A DNA stretch of 64,000 bases from Ignavibacteria bacterium (GCA_013204605.1 JABMNI010000041.1:1-64000); one strand, 5' to 3'; shown: positions 47,405 to 58,440, counted from the first letter of the stretch. Program-made: numbers and translations. The notes: generated from the letters alone by a model not told the origin.

Positions 47405-49722
47405 CGCACCACCTGTAATACTGTGGATACGGTATGGCTACCAGTGCTTAGTACACATATATACAAACCTGCTGGTGTTTGGTCCAATTCGATTTGTAGC
47501 CGATGAACGCCCGAAGGATAGTTTACATTCTCTATTAGCACGCGATGAACACGCCCAAGTTGGTCGCAAAGCACAAAACGCACTGACTCTGCGTTCCGGA
47601 GTGAAAACCATAACACACCTTCATCTTGTACTGGATTGGGTGCTACGAATAACGTCGGTGCTGAGGACGCTAACTCGGGAGAAACAGCCCCAAGTTCTTG
47701 GCCTGCACTGCCATTTGAAACAACAATAGGTACTCTTGGAAAAAAGTCAGTACATGGGTCAGCAATTGAGGCTCTGAAGGAACAACCATCTCGTGCTCTA
47801 AACCCATTTTTCAGTCTCACCCTATCACCGGCAATGTAACTCAGCGTCGCCCCGGACTGTACAATGTTTTCATTGGCATTTCCGCAAACCTTTCCTGCCG
47901 TTATCCTGTGAATTGCCTCAAGCAACGTTTCAGTTGATTGGCTTGTGTATGTTGCACACCGTACAAAGTCGTAGCCAACATTATTCGCGTAGACACCTAC
48001 GGCTTTCCATGCCTCCTTAATCTGCGTAACATCTCCTGAGGTCAGCTCACTATTCAGAACTAAATCATTTGCTGCTTCCAAACTCCCGATACGTGCGTCC
48101 ACGAAGTTTGACCATGGACCTAGGTAGTCTGAAAGATTCCGAAATGCAACCTTTGCTGCTTTTTCCTTTCCAATCCCGGTAACTGAATACGTGGCGGTGC
48201 TGCAACAATGGTTATTTGTTCCCGTGTGCGTACCCGACTTAGCAAGCAAGGTGAACCATCTATTTTGAACCCCGGCACGGATATGATATCCAGGGTCTTC
48301 TTCTTGAATTGTGCTCCAGTATGTTCCACAGTATGTATCGGGGTGTTGCTTCGCATTCGGGTTTACCATGTTTCGCTGGTTGGCCGTCGTCAGACATTCT
48401 TCTCCCATAATATAGTCTTCACAGTCGTACTGGTTGCTTTGATCATACAGACCCTTTGCATAGCACTCAACCATACTGCCAAAAATATCTCCAAAGGACT
48501 CGAATAGCGCGCCAAATTCACCAACAGGACCAGAAGTTGGAATATCGGCGACTTCGTAGCTGATAGCATGCGTCCATTCATGTCCAATCACGTCTAGCGC
48601 TGTGCCCCAGTCAATAAAAACGTCTGGGTACTCTTCAGGGTCAGGGACAACTATGCATTGATAGTTATTATACCAGTTAAATTGTGACCGTCCTCCTAAT
48701 AACTGCAACATGGGTGACCCATTATTATCATATCCATCATATTTTTGTTCTTTATGGAAATATTCGTAGGTCATCATGGCGGACCAATGCGCCTGTACAT
48801 ATGGATTTAGGGCATTGTCATCCGTCCATTCGAGATCAGCATGAGATATTTCGGTTTGCGTTGGATTTGTGAGGATATGAGCATCAATACTACGTGTTTG
48901 AATATATGTAGCGTTGCAATAATCTTCGAGTATATAATCACTACCAACTAGCTTCACATTTATGATTTGCTCACCGTTAAACAAGGTGTTGGCATTTGCT
49001 TTTGGATTGGTACATCCAGTACTGTTGCGAACGGCTTTCACAATTGAACCATTAATTGCATCCACAAACATATTGTATTGGCCAATTGGTCGAACGGTTG
49101 CAATTGGTATTAGATAGGCTAAAACAAGATTAGATCCCACAACATCTTGATTGTCATTAACCCGTACGAAGGCTAGTTCCGGTTCTGGATATTGCGTGAC
49201 TGTCGTGTCATTCAGTATACGTTTAACAAAGAGTTCTTCTGCCCGGTCAAGAAAGGCAGGCGTGCCGTGTGGCACAGCACGAATGGCTCGTTCAAGAGCT
49301 TGTTGCCTTGTTAGATTTGGCCAACCGGAGAGGCCTAAGCTGATAACGATCCTGCCATTAGCTTTTACGGCTCTGCCGTTCTTCTCATGGACGATAAACA
49401 TGGCATCTTGAATTGGGACGCCATCGTGATATTGCTTGTATCGGTAATGAGTATACCCATATCTGTCTTGAGTAACCCGTAACAGTCGCATCTCATCAGT
49501 TGAGGTTAGCCCAAATAGTGGTCCGTAGACCTCAAACACACGCTTCCCTGAAATGTTCACGTTGTCTTTGAAACGTACCCATCCGCTAGGGTGTACGATA
49601 TTGCATATCTCTGTTACATTCGGGTCAAGCTGAGCATGAAGCGACCTTGGTACAGAAAAAACAACCAGTGGAACTATTAAGAGAATACACCGGCTGAACG
49701 AAACCGAAATTGCTGTACTCAT
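47401..49722 (-). CDS. Thermolysin-like (M4) metalloprotease with T9SS sorting domain
   Basis: DVIGHEWTHAISYE zincin motif; GEFGALFESFGDIFG; APNPVQDEGVLWFSL...TPAGLYICVLSTG. Confidence 0.92.
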   Translation of the reverse strand: MSTAISVSFSRCILLIVPLVVFSVPRSLHAQLDPNVTEICNIVHPSGWVRFKDNVNISGKRVFEVYGPLFGLTSTDEMRLLRVTQDRYGYTHYRYKQYHDGVPIQDAMFIVHEKNGRAVKANGRIVISLGLSGWPNLTRQQALERAIRAVPHGTPAFLDRAEELFVKRILNDTTVTQYPEPELAFVRVNDNQDVVGSNLVLAYLIPIATVRPIGQYNMFVDAINGSIVKAVRNSTGCTNPKANANTLFNGEQIINVKLVGSDYILEDYCNATYIQTRSIDAHILTNPTQTEISHADLEWTDDNALNPYVQAHWSAMMTYEYFHKEQKYDGYDNNGSPMLQLLGGRSQFNWYNNYQCIVVPDPEEYPDVFIDWGTALDVIGHEWTHAISYEVADIPTSGPVGEFGALFESFGDIFGSMVECYAKGLYDQSNQYDCEDYIMGEECLTTANQRNMVNPNAKQHPDTYCGTYWSTIQEEDPGYHIRAGVQNRWFTLLAKSGTHTGTNNHCCSTATYSVTGIGKEKAAKVAFRNLSDYLGPWSNFVDARIGSLEAANDLVLNSELTSGDVTQIKEAWKAVGVYANNVGYDFVRCATYTSQSTETLLEAIHRITAGKVCGNANENIVQSGATLSYIAGDRVRLKNGFRARDGCSFRASIADPCTDFFPRVPIVVSNGSAGQELGAVSPELASSAPTLFVAPNPVQDEGVLWFSLRNAESVRFVLCDQLGRVHRVLIENVNYPSGVHRLQIELDQTPAGLYICVLSTGSHTVSTVLQVVR

Positions 49723-51097
49723 CGCATGGATTCCCGAATTTGGTCAATCTCACGTTTGAGGGAGTTATTCTGCTCAGATAATCTGATAACGTAGAGCGTC
49801 AGTTGTTCAATTTTTTCTAAAAAAGTTGCTTGTAGCTTGCCAAGCAGAACCCCATGTTCTGCTACTTCTGACTGATTTGGAATTCCAGGAAGGTGTTTGT
49901 TCTTATATATATACTCTTTCAATTCATCTATTGCCATAAGGTTATAGTCTTCGCTAAAAACGTAATCGGGCCACCAACCTCCAGTTCGAACAGCAATTTC
50001 TTTTGTCAAGATCACACCGTCTACATGCAACTTGTGAGAAAAATTTGCCGTTAGTTGATCGTCGTTATAATTTTCACCTATAATAACATCACCCTTTACT
50101 TGCAGTCCGCCCCCTGCTAAATTCGAATGTGCATCACCATACCCTACTACCAATGTCCCTGCATTCGTTAGCTTAATCAACTGGGAGTTATCCGAGTTAG
50201 TGATCCTCAAGGCATTTGTCGCACCTGTATAATCTTGCGTCTTGATAAAGAGTCTTGTCCCAGTTTCCGGCGTACCACTACCGAATGCGTAGATTCCGTT
50301 GCCGTTGGAATCGTAGTATAAACTCAATCCATTAAACGTTCCAGATGGCTCTTGAAAATCCACTGCTCCGTCAGCGCTTCCAGTACCACCTAATCCCAAT
50401 CGCACCTTACCGTTGCTGGCAAAATCGAGTACTGAACTGTATCCATTGTTAATTCGCTTCTGATTGTTCGAACCGTCAACGTAGACATTGAACCCGAAAA
50501 AGTCGTTGAACGAACCAACATGAAACGTCAGCCGTGGACCTATTTGCAACAACTCCTTTGGATCTACACTCGCAATTCCAACGTGTCCAATGTCGATGAT
50601 CCGCATTCTTTCCGCATCTGCGCCGCTATTCGGCGATGTCGTCGCAAACCGTATCATCGAACCAGGATCGCGAGTGGTAAGAATCAGGTTGGCGGTTGTA
50701 GAATCAGAGACACCCACGGCAATTGAAAAATCATTGAGAGTTTCGAGTGTAGTATTTTGAAACCCACCACGATACAAACTTAAAGTTGTATGAAAATCAC
50801 CAGCACATATCGGACTCAGTGCTGGACCATTCGAGCTGAACCTTAGAGATGGCTGACCACTCTCCAATAGATGCAGAGTAAATGGCTGCGTATAGTTATT
50901 TGCGCATGCACAGCCATTCGCATTGTCTGTAATCCTTACCCGCTGGCCAATTCTATCCCCATTTATTACACCCGGATTACAGTTTTGTGACCTAGCTACC
51001 CCATGAATACAAAACAGGCTTATTATAAGAACCGCAACTATGTTATCACGTCTGGATAGGTAACTACGTCGAGAGAGAGAGAGAGAGATTTAATCAT
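49719..51097 (-). CDS. Secreted tail-fibre/cell-wall-anchor-like protein; start out of frame with body (putative phase-variable)
   Basis: Body frame extends upstream to ...RRDNIVAVLIISLFCIHGVARSQNCNPGVINGDRIGQ...; ATG ATT AAA TCT at 51097 is off-frame because of (GA)9 length; C-term KNKHLPGIPNQSEVAEHGVLLGKLQATFLEKIEQLTLY. Confidence 0.65.
51071..51088. repeat. (GA)9 tract near the translation start
   Basis: Read directly. Confidence 0.92.
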
Positions 51098-51583
51098 AAA
51101 CACCTCAATGTTAAAAACTTAAACGCAGTATTTATACTGAATTGACAACTATACTAAATTTTTTTTTTAAAGCAAGTGAGTTTCCAAACAAACTCGAAAT
51201 ATCCTTAATCTATTGACTACTTATAGGAGTAGTGCATCGACAACCTGAAGGTTTTGCCAGATAATTCTAACTGGATACAAACTCGAAATCATATGTTCGC
51301 TGTTTATATGAACAGTAGCAATTTTGGTCGCCACCATCCATCGTAACGCATAATAGATCAACTAGCTAGGTCAATCCAATTTTCTGCAAATCGCCGAGCT
51401 AAAATGTGCAGTTAGCTGTCCCGAACGCAGCTAGGGACGAACTGGACCATTAGCAATTAGCATTCTCAGATTTCCACATTTTCACACTAGGTTTCTTCCC
51501 GGTACATCCTTCCCGGTAATTTTTCTCCCGCCTATTTCTTGGGCGTATTTTGTAGTTCGTAAATTGAGCGCGACTCGTAATTG

Positions 51584-51660
51584 TTTTTTCGTCCCTCGTA
51601 GCGCTCCGGACTCGCAATTCGTAACTCGCAATTCGTAATTCCTAATTCGTAATTCGAAAT
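51584..51660. repeat. Intergenic heptamer array (TAATTCG)n with TCGTCCCTCG.. block
   Basis: cgtccctcgtagcgctccggactcgcaattcgtaactcgcaattcgtaattcctaattcgtaattcg. Confidence 0.8.
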
Positions 51661-51665
51661 TGTTT

Positions 51666-53033
51666 ATGAACTTTTCAAGCATCCATCACATCCACCTAGT
51701 CGGCATTGGCGGCATTGGCATGAGCGGCATCGCCGAAATTCTGCTTTCGCAGGGGTTCAAGGTGAGTGGTTCGGATTTGGCGCGTAGTGATGCTACTGAC
51801 TATTTGCAGCAGATTGGGGCCACGATCTACATTGGACACAGCGAAGAAAACGTACACGGCGCCGAAGTTGTGGTGTACTCGAGTGCTGTAAAGCCCCTTT
51901 CAAATGTTGAAACTGTGTATGCTACCGATAAAAAAATTCCGATTATCCGGCGCGCCGAAATGCTGTCGGAAATTAGTCGGCTTAAGTATTGTCTGGCGGT
52001 GGCGGGCACCCACGGCAAAACCACCACCACCAGTATGTGCGGGTTGATAATGATGCAGGCATCGCTCGACCCAACGGTGATTGTGGGAGGTAGGTTGAAG
52101 GGGCTGGGTGGTACCAATGCGCGGCTGGGCAAGGGCGAGTGGATTGTGCTGGAGGCAGACGAGTATGACCGGTCGTTTTTGCAGCTGCTGCCCACGATTG
52201 CGCTGGTTACCAATATCGAAGCAGACCACCTGGATATTTATTCGGATTTGGATGATATTAAGGGGGCTTTTGTAGAGTTTACAAATAAGGTTCCGTTTTA
52301 TGGGACGGCGTGCGTGTGCTTGGATGATGCGGGCGTACGCGACATTTTGCCGCTGATTAAGCGCGTTGTGGTGACCTATGGGATGTCGCCACAGTGCGAT
52401 GTACGCGCGACCGATGTAGAATTCGATAAGAATTCGGCCACATTTATGTTGAATTATCATGGCGAAGAATTAGGCACAATTCATTTGAATGTTCCCGGTG
52501 ATCATAACGTGCGTAATGCGCTTGGCGCTTGTGCAACGGCCTTGCAATGCGGCATTTCTTTCCAGGTTATTCATGATGCTTTGAAGCTGTTTACGGGAGT
52601 GTACCGGCGGTTTGAGTTGATTGGTGAGCGCGATGGAGTGATGATTGTTGACGACTATGCGCATCATCCTACCGAGATTAAGGCCACGCTTCAGGCAGCC
52701 CGCGAAGGGTGGGACCGACGCATTGTGGCCGTGTTTCAGCCCCATACCTACACAAGAACCAGAGATTTATATAAAGAATTTGCACTTTCTTTCGACGATG
52801 CAGATATTATGGTAATTACCGACGTTTATCCCGCCAGAGAAGCGCCAATTGAGGGTGTTTCGGGACAGCTCATTGCCGATGCAGCAAAGGCTGCAGGGCA
52901 TAAGTCGGTACTATACGTGCCGCAACGTTCAGACGTGGCCAAAGCACTGCGTCCGCTGCTTTCCAGCAACGATTTAGTGCTTACCATGGGTGCCGGCGAT
53001 GTGTGGAAGATAGGACAAGAACTTCTGAACTGA
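51666..53033 (+). CDS. murC: UDP-N-acetylmuramate-L-alanine ligase
   Basis: HLVGIGGIGMSGIAEILLSQG; GTHGKTTTTSM; VDDYAHHPTEIKATL. Confidence 0.97.
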   Translation: MNFSSIHHIHLVGIGGIGMSGIAEILLSQGFKVSGSDLARSDATDYLQQIGATIYIGHSEENVHGAEVVVYSSAVKPLSNVETVYATDKKIPIIRRAEMLSEISRLKYCLAVAGTHGKTTTTSMCGLIMMQASLDPTVIVGGRLKGLGGTNARLGKGEWIVLEADEYDRSFLQLLPTIALVTNIEADHLDIYSDLDDIKGAFVEFTNKVPFYGTACVCLDDAGVRDILPLIKRVVVTYGMSPQCDVRATDVEFDKNSATFMLNYHGEELGTIHLNVPGDHNVRNALGACATALQCGISFQVIHDALKLFTGVYRRFELIGERDGVMIVDDYAHHPTEIKATLQAAREGWDRRIVAVFQPHTYTRTRDLYKEFALSFDDADIMVITDVYPAREAPIEGVSGQLIADAAKAAGHKSVLYVPQRSDVAKALRPLLSSNDLVLTMGAGDVWKIGQELLN

Positions 53034-53075
53034 CTATTTTTGCCCTCTGCTCGTCAGTGACGAGCCTTAAATTCA

Positions 53076-55214
53076 TTGTTTCCGAAACACTCAGAAATGC
53101 TCATGTTGAACAGACTCAATCCAAACGCGGTTGTACTTGCCATTTTATGCATTGCCTGCACCCAGATGTTTGCACAGAAGAAAACGAACAAAACAAGCAG
53201 CCCAGTTGTTAATAGTTTCGATGCCCTTGTGTTGGCTACCGTTGGTTCAGAAAAAGTAATGTATGCCGATGTAGAACGGGCGTTTCAGAAAAACATGACC
53301 CGGCGCGACACTAGAATGTCGCAGGTGCCAAAAGATACCGCAATGGACTTCCTTCGGCTATACACAAACTACCGTTTGAAAGTTGCTAGCGCCAAAGAAC
53401 GCGGAATGCACAAAGATTCGGCCGTGATGGCCGATATCGAGAACAACCGGCGTCTGCTTTCGGAAACGTTTTACTTCGACAAAGTAGTGGCTGATGCTCG
53501 CGTAACTGAGCTGGCCAAACGTCGCACGCAGGAATTGCAAATCGGAATCATTCTTTGCGCAATTCAAAACACCGAGACAAAATTGTGGGATACCGTTGGC
53601 AGCAAGCGGAAAGCCGAAGACATTATTAAGCAGCTAAGCAACGGTGGCGATTTTCAGAAAATTGCTCGCGAACAATCCGACGATAAAGAAACCGGCAGCA
53701 ACGGTGGAATGCTTCCGTGGATTTCTGGTGGCTCCATCATTAAAGCCGTCGAAGACGAAGCCTATTCACTTCCCGTTGGCAAGCACAGCGCCAAGCCCGT
53801 CGATTCTCGCTTTGGATTTTTCATCGTAAAAGTTTTCAATCAGGTTCCGCGTACGTCAGTGAAATTCCGTCACATCCTTTTGCAAGCGAAAGACGGACGC
53901 GACAGCCTTGCCACTATGGCGCTTGCCGATTCGCTGGTCAAGTTGTTAAGATCGCCTAAGGCAAAGCAAAGGGAGCTTCTCAAATCTCGTGGCATCACAA
54001 CTGAAGGCGACGCATTTACCGAAGTAGCAAAGAAGTATTCAAACGATGAAGCTTCGGCTGAGAAAGGGGGCTATCTGGGTTCGTATTATTCACGTTCAGG
54101 CGGTCTAGAAGCAAACGGTACAAGATTACTTGCCGAGTTTGAACACGGTGTGTACGGATTAAAGGACGGCGAAATTTCTGACAAGGTCAAAACAATTTTC
54201 GGCTGGCATATTATTATTCGGGATTCAACAAAAATTCCAAACGAGTTAGTAGAACGCGATGTAGCAAAGCGTACGTACCGCAGGCTTTACTTCGAAGAAG
54301 ACAAACGCGCTGTATACGACTCACTTAAAATGGCATACGGTTATCAATGGGACGCAGCAACGTTTAAAGCGTTCATGAATACGATCGATACTACAAAAAA
54401 CACGCAAGACACTGCTTGGTGGAAGGTTGTACCAACTGACTTAGCCACACGTTCAATATTCAACTCGCCTAAGAAAAAACTCACCGTAAACGACTTCACA
54501 GATTCGCTACGCCGCAGAATGGATATGCGGGGCTACACCCTCAACCGATCGGGAATGGAACGTGCGATTAATAAGTTGTACGATGCCGAAGTGCTTGATC
54601 AAGCTACTTCCGTGTTAGAAAATAAATACCCCGACTTCGCTGCGCTAATGCAAGAATTTTACGATGGCATTTTGCTTTTTAAAGTTGAGGAGCAAGAAGT
54701 GTGGAGCAAGTTGAAATTCGATACTGTCGATGCAAAAGTGTTCTATGAGTCAACCAAATCACGATGGATTTCGGAACCTAAATATCGATACTCAGAAATC
54801 TACGTTCTGCAAGATTCGATACTCAACGAAGTACAACGAAGATTAAAAGCCGGTGAAAGTTTTGAGTCGGTAGCTGCGGCATACACCCAGCGCGATGGTG
54901 CACGCGACAAAAACGGATCCATGGGAGCACAGTCTCCACGCACTTCCAAAATCGCCCACGTGATCGAATCCGAACGACCATCCATCGGTTCCGTGAGTGC
55001 TCCAATTTCTATTGATAAGGGGCATAGTGTTTACCGGTTCGACGGACCTGAAGCACCTCACGTGAAATCTTTCGAAGAGGCCTTACCCGAGCTTGCACCT
55101 GCATATCAAGACGCCTTGCAAAAACGACTAACCGAGCAATGGCTTTCCGACGTGCGTAAACGCAATCCCGTTGTAATGAACGAAGCAAACATTCAGACTA
55201 TCTGGGGTAAATGA
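53076..55214 (+). CDS. Periplasmic parvulin-type peptidyl-prolyl isomerase
   Basis: Two PpiC-like domains (GGMLPWISGG, SVKFRHILLQ...KGGYLGSYYSRSGGL). Confidence 0.9.
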   Translation: MFPKHSEMLMLNRLNPNAVVLAILCIACTQMFAQKKTNKTSSPVVNSFDALVLATVGSEKVMYADVERAFQKNMTRRDTRMSQVPKDTAMDFLRLYTNYRLKVASAKERGMHKDSAVMADIENNRRLLSETFYFDKVVADARVTELAKRRTQELQIGIILCAIQNTETKLWDTVGSKRKAEDIIKQLSNGGDFQKIAREQSDDKETGSNGGMLPWISGGSIIKAVEDEAYSLPVGKHSAKPVDSRFGFFIVKVFNQVPRTSVKFRHILLQAKDGRDSLATMALADSLVKLLRSPKAKQRELLKSRGITTEGDAFTEVAKKYSNDEASAEKGGYLGSYYSRSGGLEANGTRLLAEFEHGVYGLKDGEISDKVKTIFGWHIIIRDSTKIPNELVERDVAKRTYRRLYFEEDKRAVYDSLKMAYGYQWDAATFKAFMNTIDTTKNTQDTAWWKVVPTDLATRSIFNSPKKKLTVNDFTDSLRRRMDMRGYTLNRSGMERAINKLYDAEVLDQATSVLENKYPDFAALMQEFYDGILLFKVEEQEVWSKLKFDTVDAKVFYESTKSRWISEPKYRYSEIYVLQDSILNEVQRRLKAGESFESVAAAYTQRDGARDKNGSMGAQSPRTSKIAHVIESERPSIGSVSAPISIDKGHSVYRFDGPEAPHVKSFEEALPELAPAYQDALQKRLTEQWLSDVRKRNPVVMNEANIQTIWGK

Positions 55215-55227
55215 TATTAACTCACTC

Positions 55228-56541
55228 TTGATTAACTCGCTCTTAAAAAGTCCGCAACGCTTGTTTTTGTGTGCCATGGCAGTTCTTGCCCCATTGCTGG
55301 GGAGCGCTACTCTTGTTGCGCAAGAATCTGTCGAAAAAATCATGGCCGTTGTAGGCAAGGAGATAGTTCTCAAGAGCGACGTTGAGGGTCAGCTAGAGGT
55401 ACTCGCATCCAGAAATCCGGCAATCGATAAAGCAGATCCGAAAATTCGTCAATTCGTTTTGGATCAACTTATTAATGAGCGCTTGATCATGACAAAGGCT
55501 CAAGAGGACACTGTAGAAGTTTTAGAAGAAGACATAACGCAGCGAATGGAGTATCAAATTCAATCGATGGTTCAACAGTTTGGATCGGAGAAACGGATTG
55601 AAGATTTGTACGGAATGTCGATGAGCAAGGTACGCCGAGAATTTCGCGACGAAATCAAGAAGCAACTTCTCGTTGAAAAAATTCGGAACATTCATTTTGG
55701 GAATGTAAAAGCAAATCGTTCAGATGTTGAAAGTTTTTACGAGCGTTACAAGGACTCAATTCCGGAGATTCATCCGCGTATCGACCTTTACCACATAGTT
55801 CGTTATGTACGCGCATCGGACGAACAAAGCAAGGATGCCTTCGACCTTGCAATTCGCGTCCGCGATTCGATTATGAAGGGCGGCAACTTTGCCGAGTTCG
55901 CTAAAAAATATAGCGGCGACCCAGGATCGGCCGTTCACGGTGGCGACCTAGGATTCGTTGAAAAAGGAAAGTTCGTTCCTGCGTTCGAAGCTTCGGCGTA
56001 TGGCTTGCAGCAGAATGAAATTTCTCACCCAGTCGAGACCCCGTTCGGCTGGCACGTTATACAACTGATAGATAAAACTCCCACGTCAATCAATTGTCGG
56101 CACATTTTGTTTAAGGTTGGACAGTCAGAAAGCGATCGTAACAAGGCACGCGAGGCACTTAACGAGATACGAGATAGTGCAAAGGCAGGCAAAGATTTCG
56201 AGGAGCTAGCTAAAACTTTCAGCGACGAAAAAGAAACCCAAGGTTTCGGCGGTTCTATGGGTCAGATTGAGTTAGAAAGACTTCCCGAAGACATGCGAAA
56301 AACCATCGAGGCTTTGCCCGACGGAGGCGTGAGTGAACCTATGCCCTATGCGGCCGATCCAACGAAACCCGGCTACCACATAATGTTCCGGAAGTCACTA
56401 ATTCCTGCACACCAGGCCAGCCTAGAAACAGATTACAAAGCCATTGAACAAATGGCAACGTTCGAGAAAAAACAGCGCCTAGAGCAAGAGTGGATTGTTC
56501 AATTGCGCTCAACCCTGTACTGGGAACAACGCGACAAGTAA
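55228..56541 (+). CDS. SurA-like peptidyl-prolyl isomerase
   Basis: EKIMAVVGKEIVLKSDVEGQLE; HGGDLGFVEKGKFVPAFEASAYGLQ; NCRHILFKV. Confidence 0.92.
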   Translation: MINSLLKSPQRLFLCAMAVLAPLLGSATLVAQESVEKIMAVVGKEIVLKSDVEGQLEVLASRNPAIDKADPKIRQFVLDQLINERLIMTKAQEDTVEVLEEDITQRMEYQIQSMVQQFGSEKRIEDLYGMSMSKVRREFRDEIKKQLLVEKIRNIHFGNVKANRSDVESFYERYKDSIPEIHPRIDLYHIVRYVRASDEQSKDAFDLAIRVRDSIMKGGNFAEFAKKYSGDPGSAVHGGDLGFVEKGKFVPAFEASAYGLQQNEISHPVETPFGWHVIQLIDKTPTSINCRHILFKVGQSESDRNKAREALNEIRDSAKAGKDFEELAKTFSDEKETQGFGGSMGQIELERLPEDMRKTIEALPDGGVSEPMPYAADPTKPGYHIMFRKSLIPAHQASLETDYKAIEQMATFEKKQRLEQEWIVQLRSTLYWEQRDK

Positions 56542-56600
56542 ATGCCGGGGAATTTTAGCCGGGGAGATATCATTAACTTTGGGGCTTCAACGGAGTTCAC

Positions 56601-57620
56601 ATGAAAATTTTGAGACGTATTCTGTGGTCGCTTTTAGGCTTAGTTGTAGCCGTAATGATAGTGGGATTGTTTTTGCCTTCGCAGGTAAGTATCGAGCGCT
56701 CAATAGTGGTAAAAGCTGATGCAGCCGAGGTGTACGATTTGATTGCCAACCCCACCAACTTCAGCAAATGGTCGCCATGGCACGAAAAAGATACGGCCAT
56801 GGAGATTACATTTTTTGACCCACTTTATGGCAAGGGGGCTGGGTATACGTGGAAGAGTGAGGTTAGTGAAGTAGGCTCCGGACGGTATGAGATAATCAGC
56901 GTTGATCCCGGCAAGCAGATAGATGTGGAGATGAATTGGGACGAAATGGGTCCGTCGTTCGCAAAGTATATTATTACGCAAGATCCCGCCGGAAGCAAGC
57001 TCGTATGGACGTTCGAAAAGGATATGGGCAGTTGGCCTCTAATGCGCTGGATGGGTTTACTAATGGACCCTATGCTAGGATCGGACTATGAGAAGGGTCT
57101 GGCTAAATTCAAGACCGTCATTGAAAAAGCCCCCAAGGCGCACGTAGCCAGTATTTCGGAGCAGCAATTTCCCGGAATGGACATACTTTCAGTTACCAGC
57201 ACCATTAATCCGCGCCTGATTGGTTCAACCTTGGCCAAGAGTTACGGCGCTATTATGCAAAACATGGGCTGGCACAACCTAACAATGATGGGCAGCCCGA
57301 TGGCAATCTATCACACATGGTCGCCTTCAAAAACCACGATGGAAGCGGCCGTTCCCGTGGCATTAATGCCTGTGAGCGCTGGCAAAATGGACCTGGGCGG
57401 CGAAGTTATTGTCGGTCAAATGAAACCCGGCGCGACGGTCGTTGCGGACTACTTCGGACCTTACGAGCGCACCGGAATGGCACATGATGCACTAGCAAAC
57501 TGGGCCATCAAGAACGGGAAGCAATTAATGGATGCGCCGTGGGAGATCTACGTCACAGACCCAACAACCGAGCCCGACCAAAGCAAATGGAACACCAAGG
57601 TTTGCTATCGGGTTAAGTAA
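56601..57620 (+). CDS. SRPBCC (polyketide cyclase-like) + GyrI-like domain protein
   Basis: SIERSIVVKADAAEVYDLIANPTNFSKWSPWHE; C-terminal GyrI-like ...PWEIYVTDPTTEPDQSKWNTKVCY. Confidence 0.85.
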   Translation: MKILRRILWSLLGLVVAVMIVGLFLPSQVSIERSIVVKADAAEVYDLIANPTNFSKWSPWHEKDTAMEITFFDPLYGKGAGYTWKSEVSEVGSGRYEIISVDPGKQIDVEMNWDEMGPSFAKYIITQDPAGSKLVWTFEKDMGSWPLMRWMGLLMDPMLGSDYEKGLAKFKTVIEKAPKAHVASISEQQFPGMDILSVTSTINPRLIGSTLAKSYGAIMQNMGWHNLTMMGSPMAIYHTWSPSKTTMEAAVPVALMPVSAGKMDLGGEVIVGQMKPGATVVADYFGPYERTGMAHDALANWAIKNGKQLMDAPWEIYVTDPTTEPDQSKWNTKVCYRVK

Positions 57621-57631
57621 TCGAAGTAACT

Positions 57632-58189
57632 TTGCACGTGGCAAATCCATTCAGTTCTGCATCGGTTAAAACATTTTCGGTCCTTTTTGCACTTGGAGGC
57701 ACCATTTGGTTGGGTGCAACCATTGCAAGAACCGCAATTGGTTTTGATGTTTTTGAAGGGGGCTCTCTGATTTTCAAGGAGTGGCAACCTGTAGAAGTAA
57801 GACTGCATGTTATCTGGTTGTTCTCCATGTTGGGCGCACTTACTGGATGGTCGTTCCTATTGGCCACAATTGGCGCTGTTGGCAACCTGTTTTTATTGCG
57901 TCAGCATACCAAACAACACGGTTGGATAATGATGGCCGCCATCATGTTTTTGCTCATGTTACCCGTCCAAATGTACCTATCGTGGCAAGATTTCCATCTG
58001 TGGCGATTGTTCGATCCGTATACCGGAATGCCCCTTGCCAAGACCGATGAAATATTCAGTGTCTTTTTAATGCGCTACACAAACGTGCTTATTAACGTCG
58101 CAACCGGCATGCTTGTCCTGATGGGCGTAACGCTGGTAATGGTGTTAGCGGCACGACCGCTAAGCAAATGTGAGAATGTGGAAATTTGA
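57632..58189 (+). CDS. Hypothetical integral membrane protein
   Basis: Several hydrophobic segments. Confidence 0.6.
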   Translation: MHVANPFSSASVKTFSVLFALGGTIWLGATIARTAIGFDVFEGGSLIFKEWQPVEVRLHVIWLFSMLGALTGWSFLLATIGAVGNLFLLRQHTKQHGWIMMAAIMFLLMLPVQMYLSWQDFHLWRLFDPYTGMPLAKTDEIFSVFLMRYTNVLINVATGMLVLMGVTLVMVLAARPLSKCENVEI

Positions 58190-58440
58190 GAATGACAATG
58201 TGGAAATGCAAATGTGAGAATGTGGAAATTTGAGAATGACAATGTGGAAATGCAAATGTGTAAATGCAAATGTGTAATTGAGTAGATATGTAAATGAGTA
58301 GTTATGTAAATGAGTAGATATGAGAATGCCAACAAAACGTTTCAAAGCTCCTATCCGCAAGTAGGGGCGACGCATGCGTCGCCCGAGTTGTCCCCAAGAA
58401 AACCCAATGTGTAAATGTGGAAATGTGGAAATGTGAGAAA
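58165..58440. repeat. Intergenic octamer/hexamer array with 20-bp palindrome at 58365-58384
   Basis: aatgtgagaatgtggaaatttgagaatgacaatgtgg... and GGGCGACGCATGCGTCGCCC. Confidence 0.9.

Noticed and set aside
47401-49722. M4 metalloprotease as a novel family
   Set aside because: HEWTHA and downstream GEFGALFESFGDIFG motifs are ordinary thermolysin-family signatures.
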